64,000 bases of DNA from an uncultured Oscillospiraceae bacterium (GCA_902497145.1 CABVDR010000007.1:1-64000); one strand, 5' to 3'; counted from the first letter of the stretch, positions 1 to 8,859 are shown. Numbers and translations: made by a program. Notes: generated from the letters alone by a model not told the origin.

Positions 1-36
1 CCCGCCGCGGATCATTTCTCTGCTTTGGAAAGAAGG

Positions 37-1323
37 TCAGCCCTCCGCGATGGCCTGATTGATGATGTCGTTGCAGTTCTTCAGACCCTCGTCCACACTG
101 ACCTGGCCGCCGTAGATCTTGAGCATCTCATCGTTGACCTTGCTCTTCCACACGGGACGGGTGGCGTCGTTGACGGACTGGACCGCATAGTCAAACTCGT
201 CGATGCAGGCCTGGACGTTCAGCTTGTAGTCAAACTGATCGAAGGCGGCGACCCACTCGTCCTCGCAGCCCTCATAGGCGGAGATGGCAGTGCCGTAGGA
301 GGACTGGAGCTTCTGAGCCTCCTCGCTGCCCAGCCACTTCAGGAAATTCATGACGGTCTCGTTGTCCTGGTTCTTAGCGGAGGTAGCATAGCACAGGCCG
401 TTGGAGATGGTGGCACGGCCGTCACCGGAAGCGGGGGTGGGGCACTTGGGCAGCACGGCCACATCCCACTTACCCTGCATCTCGGGGTAGTTGATCATCT
501 TGTCCATCAGAGTCCAGTTGCCCTCCATGTACATGGCACCCTGGCCGGAGAAGAAGGCATCGCCGGGAGCGGTCTCGGCAAAATAGGTCTGAGTGGGGCA
601 CCACTCGTTGTCCTGCAGGCCGATATAGAACTTCATAGCGTCAATCGTGGCCTGATTATCAAAGCCGGCCGCGGTCTTGTCCTCGTTGAGGATGTAGCCG
701 CCGTTCTGGTAGACAAAGTTCCAGTAGCCCAGCTGCTCGTCGCAGTAGGCCATGTAGCCGTACTTGCCGGTGGCGTCATAGATCTTCTGGGAGGCCTCGG
801 TCAGATCATCCCAGGTCCAGGTCTCGTCGGGATAAGCCACCCCGGCCTGGTCGAACATCTCTTTATTATACACCAGGCAGATGGTGTCCTTGTCCTTGGG
901 CACGCCGTACATGCGGCCGTCGGATCCCTGGGTGTTGGCGATGGAGATATCGGAGTAGTGAGAGTAGGTGTCGTCGTCATACAGATCGGTGACGTCGGCC
1001 AGCATGCCGCTGTCGGCGTACAGCAGGATCTGATTGGTGTGCATCCAGAAGATGTCGGGCAGGTTGCCGGAGCCGGCAGCGGCCTCCAGCTTGGTCCAGT
1101 ACTCGTCCCAGCTGGTAACCTGGACCTCGATGGTCACATCGGGGTTCTCCTCATGGTAGGCGTCGGCCAGAGACTGCATAGCGTCACGCTGGGCGGTATC
1201 CCAGATCTGCATGGTCAGCTTGCCGTCGCTTCCGGCATCACTGCCACCGTTCCCGCATGCAGTGACGGTGAAGGCCATGGCAGCGGCCATGAGGAATACG
1301 GCAGTTCGTTTCAGATGTTTCAT
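37..1323 (-). CDS. Sugar ABC transporter substrate-binding lipoprotein
   Basis: Extracellular solute-binding protein, 428 aa, of the family-1 (MalE/UgpB-like) group. It captures a sugar outside the membrane for an ABC importer. Residues 1-22 form a lipoprotein signal with lipobox TVTAC and lipidation at Cys23. The mature part has the usual layout, including DIFWMHTNQ and a late W/F/Y-rich ligand region. The start is supported by AAAGGAG upstream of the ATG. The gene runs toward the left window edge, so its permease genes probably lie just outside. The substrate cannot be read from sequence; maltodextrin or sucrose would fit the neighbouring genes, but that is inference. Confidence 0.93.
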   Translation of the reverse strand: MKHLKRTAVFLMAAAMAFTVTACGNGGSDAGSDGKLTMQIWDTAQRDAMQSLADAYHEENPDVTIEVQVTSWDEYWTKLEAAAGSGNLPDIFWMHTNQILLYADSGMLADVTDLYDDDTYSHYSDISIANTQGSDGRMYGVPKDKDTICLVYNKEMFDQAGVAYPDETWTWDDLTEASQKIYDATGKYGYMAYCDEQLGYWNFVYQNGGYILNEDKTAAGFDNQATIDAMKFYIGLQDNEWCPTQTYFAETAPGDAFFSGQGAMYMEGNWTLMDKMINYPEMQGKWDVAVLPKCPTPASGDGRATISNGLCYATSAKNQDNETVMNFLKWLGSEEAQKLQSSYGTAISAYEGCEDEWVAAFDQFDYKLNVQACIDEFDYAVQSVNDATRPVWKSKVNDEMLKIYGGQVSVDEGLKNCNDIINQAIAEG

Positions 1324-1422
1324 GATGTTGCTCCTTTCAACACAAAAAATTGATGAGAAAAGCCCTCCGACCCGCCCCTTCCCAGCTTGTCGCGTATGCC
1401 GGAATCGGACTTCTCTCTCCCG

Positions 1423-1474
1423 CGTTGTGCGGTTTTAACGGGTTTAGTGTAGCATCTTTCCATATCAGCTGAAA
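1423..1474 (-). promoter_or_regulatory. Candidate promoter and overlapping operator of the sugar-binding protein gene
   Basis: On the minus strand an extended -10, TGC-TACACT (1446-1454), lies 17 nt from a weak -35 TTTCAG (1469-1474). Just downstream, over the expected transcript start, is CGTTGTGCGGTTTTAACG (1423-1440), whose outer four bases are complementary (CGTT/AACG). A related copy lies at 1581-1598. This placement fits a repressor operator; the regulator is unknown. Confidence 0.4.
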
Positions 1475-1580
1475 ATGGAGGCAAGTTTTTCGAATATGTT
1501 TAAAAACGACTTTCAAATTATTTCTGTACATAACAGAATACATTTGGTCATTCTTTGTGTGAATTTCACAATTTTCGTAT

Positions 1581-1620
1581 GGTTGCACAGTTTTAACCGT
1601 AGTTTTTTGCTGTTTTAACC
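1581..1620. promoter_or_regulatory. Upstream copy of the same operator-like motif
   Basis: GGTTGCACAGTTTTAACC (1581-1598) shares .GTTG..C.GTTTTAAC. with the copy at 1423-1440. The arms differ but remain complementary (GGTT/AACC against CGTT/AACG). A third half copy, GTTTTAACC, is at 1612-1620. The rest of the 1324-1742 intergenic stretch is AT-rich, and I see no gene in it. Confidence 0.35.
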
Positions 1621-1742
1621 AAGGCAACTCGCCTAAAATTCGGAGTACACCGGGGGGTTACCCTGTCATTTTGTCGGGTTTATATTGACTATCCCCCCTA
1701 TGAACTTGTTACTATGTTGTTTTTCCAATTCTTGTATTGTCG

Positions 1743-1795
1743 AAAAAGAGCCGCAGAAAACAGGCGTACCGGGAAACGCACCCGCTTTCTGCGGC
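1743..1795 (-). terminator. Intrinsic terminator after the metallophosphoesterase gene
   Basis: A ten-base stem (1750-1759 with 1786-1795, GCCGCAGAAA-type arms) is followed on the minus strand by TCTTTTT. It lies directly after the stop codon at 1807. Confidence 0.8.
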
Positions 1796-1806
1796 AAAAT
1801 GGACCG

Positions 1807-2397
1807 TTATAATTCCAAAATATACCTCTCATAACCATTGACCACTCGGGTCTGTCCATACCGGCTCTCCCGTGGAATCCCCCGCCCGTAGTTGAGGTGG
1901 GTATGCCCATGGAGAAACAGGGCTGGCTGATACTTGTCCAGCAGCTTATTGAAGGTTTGAAACCCGGAGTGACACAGGTCGTGGCAGTCTACCATATCCT
2001 TGCCCGGGGCATGGGTAAGCAAAATATCAAAACCCCGCTTGCGGATCAACGAAGGCATCAGCTTCCACACCCGCCGGGACATTTCCCCTTCCGTGTACTG
2101 ATTGATGCCGTTGTTGTAGCGCATGGAGCCCCCCAGCCCCACAATGCGCAGGCCCTTGTACTCATAAAAGCTGCCGTCCACGCAGATGCAGCCCAGCGGG
2201 GGCTCCTGAGCATAGTGGTCATCGTGGTTGCCCCGGACATAGAGGACCGGGCAGTGGGCAAAGGTGGCTAAAAAGGAGAGATAGCTGGCCTTTACATCTC
2301 CGCAGGAGAGGATCAGCTCAATGCCCTCCAGCTTGTCCGGGGTATAGTAGTCCCAGAGGTACGGGGATTCACAGTCGGATACTACCAGGATCTTCAT
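1807..2397 (-). CDS. YfcE/MJ0936-like metallophosphoesterase
   Basis: Calcineurin-like phosphoesterase of 196 aa with a full two-metal motif set: SD near residue 7, GD at 33-34, GNHD at 56-59, THAP at 128-131 and GHTH at 164-167. It probably hydrolyses a small phosphodiester or phosphomonoester in the cytoplasm; the substrate is unknown. Its ATG overlaps the stop of the upstream ParB-like/BMP gene by 4 nt, so the two are translationally coupled and likely share a pathway. A terminator follows. The protein has no signal peptide. Confidence 0.9.
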   Translation of the reverse strand: MKILVVSDCESPYLWDYYTPDKLEGIELILSCGDVKASYLSFLATFAHCPVLYVRGNHDDHYAQEPPLGCICVDGSFYEYKGLRIVGLGGSMRYNNGINQYTEGEMSRRVWKLMPSLIRKRGFDILLTHAPGKDMVDCHDLCHSGFQTFNKLLDKYQPALFLHGHTHLNYGRGIPRESRYGQTRVVNGYERYILEL

Positions 2398-4268
2398 GGG
2401 TCACTCTTTTCCTCCAGGCCTTGGATTCCCTGGAGCTTTACCAGCTCCTGGGCTTTCGGGTTCAACTCGTCAAAGGTAGGGATCCGGCCCTCCACATAGG
2501 CGGACAGCCAGTCCATGGATAAAATCTGCTGGGCAGGCAGGGGAGCGTCATCCCCGTAGACCACTCGGCCATGCTGGTCCATCAGCACCCCATAAAAGGG
2601 GTCCAGCCGCTCTTCCCGGATGGCCTCCCGGAGCACCCCGGCCAGACGGCGGGTGCCGATGGGCAGACGGCGGGAGCACAGCACACCCACAACTCCCTGG
2701 GTCATGCCCCACCAGTAGCTGATAGCGGTGCTGCCCCGCTCCTCCTGCTTCCAGCTGCCTTCCACCACCCGGCGCACCAGGCTGCGGTAGAGCCGCCCCC
2801 AGTGGCACTGGATGAGGGCCAGGTTGTGCATTCCGTGCATGTCGTTGCCGGTATTGGCGGCCAGCCGGTCCAGGTGGTCGATATACACGATCCCTTTGGA
2901 GTGCAGCCGCTCCACTCCGCCCCCCTCTTTCAGGTTGGCCCACTCCAGATAGACCCGGGCATTGGCGTTGACCATCCGGGCCCCCTGGGCAAAGGCGTTG
3001 ATGCCGGCGATGCTGCCGTAGGTGGGGTAGTCGGCCACATAGCCGATGCGCCCGTCCTGAGTCAGGGTACCTGCAATGGCCCCCTTGATAAACTTGGCGT
3101 CGTACAAACGAGGGTAGTAGGTGCGCACGGAGGGATAGGAGGTATTCAGAGAACAGTTGAGGATCTTCACCTCCGGGTGGAGCACCGCCGCCTTCACACT
3201 GGGCAGCAGCAGCTTGGGGTTGGTGGTAAAGATCATGTCCGCCCCTTTGCTCACCGCATCCTCAATGGCCTGGTCGGCCTCCTCATCGGTGAGCACATTC
3301 TCATAAGACAGGGTGCGCACCTGGTCGCCCATGGTGTTGTCCAGCAGGTAGCGGCCGTACTCATGGTTATAGACCCACTTGGAGGTGGCCGCCGAGCCGC
3401 TGTGGATAAAGGCGGCGCAGATCTTTCCCGTGGTGGAGAAGGAGAACAGCGGTTTCTTCACCGCGTCCTCCAGCACCAGAGTGGCCCCCGCATTCTCCAG
3501 GCGGTTGAGAATCTCCTGTCGAATTTTGGGAAGTTCTTTCGAAATCTCCGAGGAGAGCTTATTGCGGGACTGCCGATAACCAAAGATCTTCAAATAGACC
3601 AGCAGAGCCACCGAGATATACCGCCGGTCGGCATTGTCCCGGTAACAGGCGTCCCGGAACATATAGTAAAAGGAGCGGAAGGCATAGATTTCTTCCGCAC
3701 TCCACGCCTCCCGGTTGGTGCGGCCCAGCGCCTCCAGCAGTTCCCGGTACTCCCCGGGACGCTTGAAGACAATGAAATTCAGGCCCGTCATCTGGTAAAA
3801 GTCCAGAAACTCGTAATAGGCCACCACCTCCGGGTCGTCGGAGGGCTTGGGCAGCAGACGGGTTACCACACCGGGAATGGAGATCGCGCCGAAGTATTTC
3901 AGCACACTCACCCGCTTGTGGCCCTCTACCACGTAGAAGTGGTTCAGATATTCCACCGCCTTGATAGGGTCCCGAATGCCCTCCTCCAGGTGGGAGCGAC
4001 ACAGGGCCGACCACTTGTGGGCAAACTCACTGTCCTCCTGGAGCACGGGGTAGAAGCCCCGGGAGAAGGCGTTTTTCCGCAGATCGTTACAGGTGCCGTC
4101 AATGAGCTCGCTGGGGATCTCCACCACGCCCAGGGACTCCCGGCGCACCGCCAGGGTGTCGGGATTTTCCGGCAGCACCCGCAGACCGGGCTCCTCCCCC
4201 CGGGCAACGGCCTCCTTCTCCTCCTTCAGGCCCTGACGCAGAGCCTTATGATATTCTTCTAATGGCAT
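2394..4268 (-). CDS. Cytoplasmic ParB-like / BMP-family binding-domain fusion protein
   Basis: 624 aa from the ATG at 4268, which is preceded by GAGAGGAGAGGG; an upstream in-frame start lacks a ribosome site. The N-terminal third includes a ParB/sulfiredoxin-like segment (VVEGHKRVSVLKYFG). The middle and C-terminal part resembles the basic membrane protein (BMP, Med-like) fold, which in ABC systems binds nucleosides (segments KICAAFIHSG and GRIGYVADYPTYGSIAGINAF). No signal peptide or lipobox is present, so this binding domain appears to work inside the cell, as a sensor rather than a transporter part. It is coupled to the phosphoesterase gene. The exact role is unknown. Confidence 0.8.
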   Translation of the reverse strand: MPLEEYHKALRQGLKEEKEAVARGEEPGLRVLPENPDTLAVRRESLGVVEIPSELIDGTCNDLRKNAFSRGFYPVLQEDSEFAHKWSALCRSHLEEGIRDPIKAVEYLNHFYVVEGHKRVSVLKYFGAISIPGVVTRLLPKPSDDPEVVAYYEFLDFYQMTGLNFIVFKRPGEYRELLEALGRTNREAWSAEEIYAFRSFYYMFRDACYRDNADRRYISVALLVYLKIFGYRQSRNKLSSEISKELPKIRQEILNRLENAGATLVLEDAVKKPLFSFSTTGKICAAFIHSGSAATSKWVYNHEYGRYLLDNTMGDQVRTLSYENVLTDEEADQAIEDAVSKGADMIFTTNPKLLLPSVKAAVLHPEVKILNCSLNTSYPSVRTYYPRLYDAKFIKGAIAGTLTQDGRIGYVADYPTYGSIAGINAFAQGARMVNANARVYLEWANLKEGGGVERLHSKGIVYIDHLDRLAANTGNDMHGMHNLALIQCHWGRLYRSLVRRVVEGSWKQEERGSTAISYWWGMTQGVVGVLCSRRLPIGTRRLAGVLREAIREERLDPFYGVLMDQHGRVVYGDDAPLPAQQILSMDWLSAYVEGRIPTFDELNPKAQELVKLQGIQGLEEKSDP

Positions 4269-4333
4269 AAGCCCTCTCCTCTCAAAGCCGACGCTGGAGC
4301 CGTCCGGGCCCGGGCGGCTCGCTCTTATTGAAC

Positions 4334-4362
4334 AAGGTACCATGTGCGGAAGAAAATTTCAA
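4334..4362 (-). promoter_or_regulatory. Probable promoter of the ParB-like/BMP operon
   Basis: Minus-strand TTGAAA (4357-4362), a 17-nt spacer, then an extended -10, TGG-TACCTT (4334-4339). It lies about 65 nt upstream of the ATG. Confidence 0.45.
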
Positions 4363-4461
4363 TTGTTTTCTTGTTTGGAAAATATTCACTTACTAAACTC
4401 CTTGTCTGATTTGTCAAAACATTCGCCATATTTTTGTTGAAACAGCGAGGGGTTCTCCCCA

Positions 4462-4510
4462 TTGCACCGGCGGTAGGTTTGTGCTATATTACGTTTGTAA
4501 TCGATTTCAA
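4462..4510 (+). promoter_or_regulatory. Sucrose operon promoter with LacI-type operator
   Basis: TTGCAC (4462-4467), 17 nt, then extended -10 TGC-TATATT (4485-4490). TTGTAATCGATTTCAA (4495-4510) covers the expected transcript start. It is a near-perfect palindrome centred on CG, the form bound by LacI/ScrR repressors. The LacI-family gene at 7834 in the same operon is the obvious candidate regulator. Confidence 0.7.
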
Positions 4511-4546
4511 TTATTTTCAATTCTGATAGAAAAGGAGCGGACCACT

Positions 4547-5479
4547 ATGACGGATCTCACCACCATTGGAGAAGTGCTTATCGACCTGACCCAGACCGGA
4601 ACCAACCAGCAGGGCGTGCCCCTCTTCGCAGCCAACCCCGGTGGGGCTCCCGCCAATGTGGCGGTGGCCGCCGCCCGTCTGGGCGCCCGCACCGCATTTT
4701 TAGGCAAGATTGGACGGGACAGCTTCGGCGACTACTTAAAGAGCGTTTTGGAGGAGAACCAGGTCAATGTGTCCGGCCTGCGCACCGATGACGGCTCCAC
4801 CACCCTGGCCGTTGTGGCTGTCTCCCCCTCCGGAGAGCGCTCCTTCCGCTTTATGCGGGGAGCCGACAGCAACCTGTCCCCCGATGAGGTGGACGTGCGC
4901 CAGCTGGAGGGGAGCAAGGTGCTCCACTTCGGCTCGGTGAGCCTCACCGCCGGACTGTCCCGCTCGGCCACCATCTTTGCCGCCCGCCACGCCCACCAGA
5001 AGGGGATTCTGGTGAGCTATGACCCCAACTACCGCGCCTCCCTTTGGAAGTCCCAGGACGAGGCCCAGCAGTGGATGCGCATTCCCCTGCCCCTGGTGGA
5101 CATGATCAAGCTCTCCGACGAGGAGGTGGCCCTGATCACCGACACCAACGACCCCGAGGAGGGCAGCCGCCGGCTGGAGGCCGACGGTATCCGCCTGGTA
5201 CTGATCACTTTGGGCGACAAGGGTGCCTTCTACCGCTGGCAGGGCAAGACTGGCATCGTACCCGGCGTAGCCACCAAAGTGGCCGACACCAACGGTGCCG
5301 GCGACACCTTCCTGGGAGCAGTGCTCAGCCGCCTGACCGCCCGGGGCGATAAGCCGCTGGAGGGCCTGACTACCCAGGAGCTGGAGGAGATTCTGGCCTT
5401 TGCCAACCGGGCCGCTTCGGTGACCTGCTCCCGCAGCGGAGCCATCCCCGCCATGCCCACCCTGGCGGAAATTCAGTAA
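4547..5479 (+). CDS. scrK: Fructokinase (PfkB family)
   Basis: 310-aa ribokinase/PfkB sugar kinase, most like ScrK fructokinases, converting fructose plus ATP to fructose 6-phosphate in the cytosol. It has the glycine-rich substrate motif NPGGAPANVAVAAARLG and the C-terminal anion-hole/catalytic motif DTNGAGDTFLGAV. The ATG at 4547 follows AAAGGAG; the earlier in-frame ATG has no ribosome site and would lie inside the promoter/operator. It is the first gene of an operon with amylosucrase (13-nt gap) and a LacI regulator, so it likely consumes the fructose released from sucrose. Confidence 0.9.
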   Translation: MTDLTTIGEVLIDLTQTGTNQQGVPLFAANPGGAPANVAVAAARLGARTAFLGKIGRDSFGDYLKSVLEENQVNVSGLRTDDGSTTLAVVAVSPSGERSFRFMRGADSNLSPDEVDVRQLEGSKVLHFGSVSLTAGLSRSATIFAARHAHQKGILVSYDPNYRASLWKSQDEAQQWMRIPLPLVDMIKLSDEEVALITDTNDPEEGSRRLEADGIRLVLITLGDKGAFYRWQGKTGIVPGVATKVADTNGAGDTFLGAVLSRLTARGDKPLEGLTTQELEEILAFANRAASVTCSRSGAIPAMPTLAEIQ

Positions 5480-5492
5480 GGAGGCCTGTTGC

Positions 5493-7805
5493 ATGAATGG
5501 GTTTAAAAATTGGAGTGTCATTCCCACCCGCACCTGGCGCATCCGCCGGGCCGATGAGGGAGACGGCTGGCTGAAAATGCCCGCCATACCCATCCCTGTG
5601 GGTGAGATCGTCAAGCCCGCCCCGGCTCCCGCTGCCCAGGCCGCCGCGCCGGCAGCTCCGGCTGAGGTCCCCAAGGTGGAAGAAACCAAAGCAGAAGAGC
5701 CTGTTGCAGCTGCCCAGGAGTCCAAAGCCGAGGAAATCGCGGAAACCACCACGGCACCCAAGGCAGAAAAACCCCAGGAAGTGACCGAGGAACCCAAGGT
5801 CGAGGAGCCTGTCGAAGCCGCGGAAGAGCCCAAGGATCAAGAGGCTGCGGAAGCTGCTGAGGAGCCCGAGGAACCTGCCAAAGAAACGGAAGAACCGAAG
5901 GAGGAAGAACCTGTGGACCTGATGGAGGAATCCACCGCAGAGGAGGCGGCTCCCGTCCGCCCCGATCCCGATGCTTTCCAGCGCCGCCTGGACCAGCGCT
6001 ACGACGAACTGAAGTGGCTCTACTGTGAGCTCTACCACGGCGATATGGCCGCCTTTGACTACTTTGTCCAGATGCTCCGCCGCTGCTGGGCTCAGCGCAA
6101 GGACGCTCTGCGTCTGCAGGATGAGCGCCGGGAGGCTGACCCCGACTGGTACCGCCGCCGGGACCTGCTGGGCATGATGCTCTACACCAACGCCTTTGCC
6201 GGCACCCTGAAGGGCGTAGAGGAGAAGCTGCCCTACATCCAGGAGTGCGGCGTCAACTACCTGCACCTGATGCCCCTGCTGGAGAGCCCCAAGGGCCGCA
6301 GTGACGGCGGCTACGCCGTGTCCAACTTCCGCCGGGTCCAGCCGGAGCTGGGCACCATGGAGGACCTGGAATCTCTGGCTGACGCCTGCCGGGAGAAGAA
6401 CATCAGCCTGTGCCTGGACTTTGTGATGAACCACACCAGCGAGGACCACGAGTGGGCCCGGAAGGCCCGTGCCGGAGAGCCCGGCTACCGGGAGCGCTAC
6501 TTCTTCTATGACAACTGGGACATCCCCCACGAGTTTGAAAAAACCGTTCCCCAGGTGTTCCCCACCACCGCCCCCGGCAGCTTTACCTGGCTGGATGACT
6601 GCAAGCAGGTGGTCATGACCAACTTCTACCCCTACCAGTGGGATCTCAACTACGCCAACCCCATGGTCTTCAACGACATGACGGAGAACCTGCTCTATCT
6701 TACCAACCGGGGCATTGACGTCATCCGTCTGGACGCGGTGCCCTACATCTGGAAGCAGCTGGGCACCTCCTGCCGCAACCTGCCCCAGGTCCACACCCTG
6801 GTGCGGATGATGCGCATGGTGTGCGAGATCGTCTGTCCCGGCGTGCTGCTGCTGGGTGAGGTGGTGATGGAGCCTGCCAAGGTGGTCCCCTACTTCGGCT
6901 CCCCGGAGAAGCCCGAGTGCCACATGCTCTACAACGTGACCACCATGGCCACCACCTGGCACACCCTGGCCACCGGGGACGTATCCCTGCTGCGCCACCA
7001 GATGGACACGGTGTGCGCCCTGCCTCGGGACTTCCTGTTCCTCAACTATCTGCGCTGCCACGACGACATCGGCTGGGGCCTGGACTACCCCTGGCTGCAG
7101 GCCCACTTCGGCACCGACGAGGTGGCCCACAAGAAGTACCTCAACGACTGGTTCACCGGCAAGTGGCCGGGCAGCGACAGCCGGGGTGAGCTCTACAACG
7201 ACGACCCCCGTCTGGGCGACGCCCGCCTGTGCGGCACCACCGCCTCCCTGTGTGGTGTGGAGGCCGCCGACTATGAGAAGAACCCCTTCAAGCTGGAGCG
7301 GGCCATTGCCTGCGACCTGATGCTCCACGCCTGGATGCTCACCCAGAGCGGCATCCCCGTGCTGTACAGCGGCGATGAGGTGGGGCAGCTCAACGACTAC
7401 TCCTACCATCACGACGGGGAGAAGTGGGACGACAGCCGCTACATCCACCGGGGCAACTTCCAGTGGGATCTGGCCCACATGCGCCGCGACGAGACCACCC
7501 GTCAGGGCAAGCAGTTTATGGGTCTGCGCCGTCTGGAGCAGATTCGGGCCTCCGAGCCCGCCTTTGATGCCCGGGCCAACGTGTGGACCTTCGACACCGG
7601 CTCCCCCCATGTGCTGGGTGTGGGCCGCTGGTACCAGGGCCGCAAGCTCATCGCCCTGTTCAACTTCAGCGACCAGTTTGTCACCGCCTCCACCTGGGAG
7701 CAGGGCCCCTACCAGGAGCTGGTATACGGCGGCGACTTTGACGACCTGAACCGGGTGGAGCTGTTCCCCTACGGCTTCGTCTGGATGCTGCACACCGAGG
7801 ACTGA
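5493..7805 (+). CDS. Amylosucrase (GH13_4) with an acidic low-complexity N-terminal extension
   Basis: 770 aa. Residues from about 155 on match the amylosucrase architecture: an N-terminal helical region, then the GH13 barrel with nucleophile D414 (RLDAVPYIWKQLGTSC), acid/base E456 (GEVVMEP) and stabiliser D524/D525 (CHDDIGW). The family transfers the glucosyl unit of sucrose onto an alpha-1,4-glucan and releases fructose, so it pairs with the fructokinase just upstream. Residues about 45-150 are an Ala/Pro/Glu/Lys-rich spacer after a short conserved-looking head. This is uncommon for amylosucrases and gives strong codon bias but no frameshift. No signal peptide is visible. Sucrose hydrolase activity is an alternative. 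Confidence 0.88.
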   Translation: MNGFKNWSVIPTRTWRIRRADEGDGWLKMPAIPIPVGEIVKPAPAPAAQAAAPAAPAEVPKVEETKAEEPVAAAQESKAEEIAETTTAPKAEKPQEVTEEPKVEEPVEAAEEPKDQEAAEAAEEPEEPAKETEEPKEEEPVDLMEESTAEEAAPVRPDPDAFQRRLDQRYDELKWLYCELYHGDMAAFDYFVQMLRRCWAQRKDALRLQDERREADPDWYRRRDLLGMMLYTNAFAGTLKGVEEKLPYIQECGVNYLHLMPLLESPKGRSDGGYAVSNFRRVQPELGTMEDLESLADACREKNISLCLDFVMNHTSEDHEWARKARAGEPGYRERYFFYDNWDIPHEFEKTVPQVFPTTAPGSFTWLDDCKQVVMTNFYPYQWDLNYANPMVFNDMTENLLYLTNRGIDVIRLDAVPYIWKQLGTSCRNLPQVHTLVRMMRMVCEIVCPGVLLLGEVVMEPAKVVPYFGSPEKPECHMLYNVTTMATTWHTLATGDVSLLRHQMDTVCALPRDFLFLNYLRCHDDIGWGLDYPWLQAHFGTDEVAHKKYLNDWFTGKWPGSDSRGELYNDDPRLGDARLCGTTASLCGVEAADYEKNPFKLERAIACDLMLHAWMLTQSGIPVLYSGDEVGQLNDYSYHHDGEKWDDSRYIHRGNFQWDLAHMRRDETTRQGKQFMGLRRLEQIRASEPAFDARANVWTFDTGSPHVLGVGRWYQGRKLIALFNFSDQFVTASTWEQGPYQELVYGGDFDDLNRVELFPYGFVWMLHTED

Positions 7806-7833
7806 TCCGCCCCCCAAGCAAAGGAGGCTGCCC

Positions 7834-8820
7834 ATGACCATCAAGGAGATCGCCCAACTGGCTGGGGTATCCAGCGCCGCCGTCAGCCGCTATTTTCACG
7901 GCGGCTCCCTCAGCCAGCCCAAGCGGGAGGCCATCCAGGCCGCCATTGAGCAGACCGGCTACCGCCCCGATGCGGCGGCTCAGTCCCTGCGCACCAAATC
8001 CACCGACTATATCGGCTTTATTGTCCCGAAAATCAGCTCTGACGCCGTCAGCCGGGTCACTGCCGGCGTCACTCAGGAGCTGTCTGAGAAGGGCTACCTG
8101 TGTCTCTTGGCCAACACCGACAACGACCCCCAGCAGGAGCTGACCTATCTGGAATTGTTCCAGAGCCGCTGCGTGGCAGGCATCCTGCTCATGGCCACCG
8201 TCCTCACTCCCCGACACCAGGAGATGCTCCGCCAGTGCACCGTGCCGGTGGTGGTGATCGGCCAGCGCTCTCAGAACGTGCCCTGCGTCTACCACGACGA
8301 CTTCAATGCCGCCCGGGAGCTGATGGACTGTCTCATCCGGCGGGGCCGGCGGAAGCTGGCCTACATCGGCGTCACCGATCAGGACGTGGCGGCGGGACTC
8401 AACCGCCGTCAGGGAGTGCGCGCCGCCCTGACTCAGGCCGGGCTGAACCCGGATATTCCCACCCGCATCAGCCCTTTCACCGTGGAGGGTGGGCGGGCCG
8501 CCATGGAGGAGCTGCTGATAGCATACCCTGATCTGGACGGGGTGATGTGCGCCACCGACCTCATCGCCCTGGGCGCCATGTCCGCGCTGCGCTCTGCAGG
8601 CAAACGCCTGCCGGAGGATGTGAGCGTGGCAGGCATTGACGACAGCTGGGCCGGGGTCCATGTATCCCCCAAGCTCACCACCGCCCACTTCTACTACGAG
8701 GACTGCGGTGTGGAAGCCGCGCGTCTGCTCCTGTCCATGGCCCAGGATAAGCAGCGGGAGGACGCCCCGGTGCATCAAACCATGCTGGGCTATACCGTGA
8801 TTCACCGGGAATCCATTTAA
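7834..8820 (+). CDS. LacI-family transcriptional repressor of the sucrose operon
   Basis: 328 aa with a classical LacI helix-turn-helix (TIKEIAQLAGVSSAAVSRYF, residues 2-21), hinge helix region and a periplasmic-binding-like sugar domain ending in a typical VSVAGIDDSWAG segment. It is the third gene of the fructokinase-amylosucrase operon, 28 nt after amylosucrase with an AAGGAGG ribosome site. The CG-centred palindrome at 4495-4510 is its likely operator, giving autoregulated control by sucrose or a derived sugar. The effector is inferred. Confidence 0.9.
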   Translation: MTIKEIAQLAGVSSAAVSRYFHGGSLSQPKREAIQAAIEQTGYRPDAAAQSLRTKSTDYIGFIVPKISSDAVSRVTAGVTQELSEKGYLCLLANTDNDPQQELTYLELFQSRCVAGILLMATVLTPRHQEMLRQCTVPVVVIGQRSQNVPCVYHDDFNAARELMDCLIRRGRRKLAYIGVTDQDVAAGLNRRQGVRAALTQAGLNPDIPTRISPFTVEGGRAAMEELLIAYPDLDGVMCATDLIALGAMSALRSAGKRLPEDVSVAGIDDSWAGVHVSPKLTTAHFYYEDCGVEAARLLLSMAQDKQREDAPVHQTMLGYTVIHRESI

Positions 8821-8825
8821 TCTTG

Positions 8826-8859
8826 CGCCGGAGGGATTTTCTTCCCTCCGGCGTTTTTT
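8826..8859 (+). terminator. Terminator of the sucrose operon
   Basis: Perfect ten-base stem (8826-8835 with 8844-8853, CGCCGGAGGG type) followed by six T, six bases after the LacI-family stop codon. Confidence 0.92.

Noticed and set aside
5370..7844. 824-codon open frame antisense to amylosucrase
   Set aside because: Shadow of a high-GC gene; the composition is low-complexity Gly/Val/His and no domain is recognisable, whereas the plus strand encodes intact catalytic motifs.
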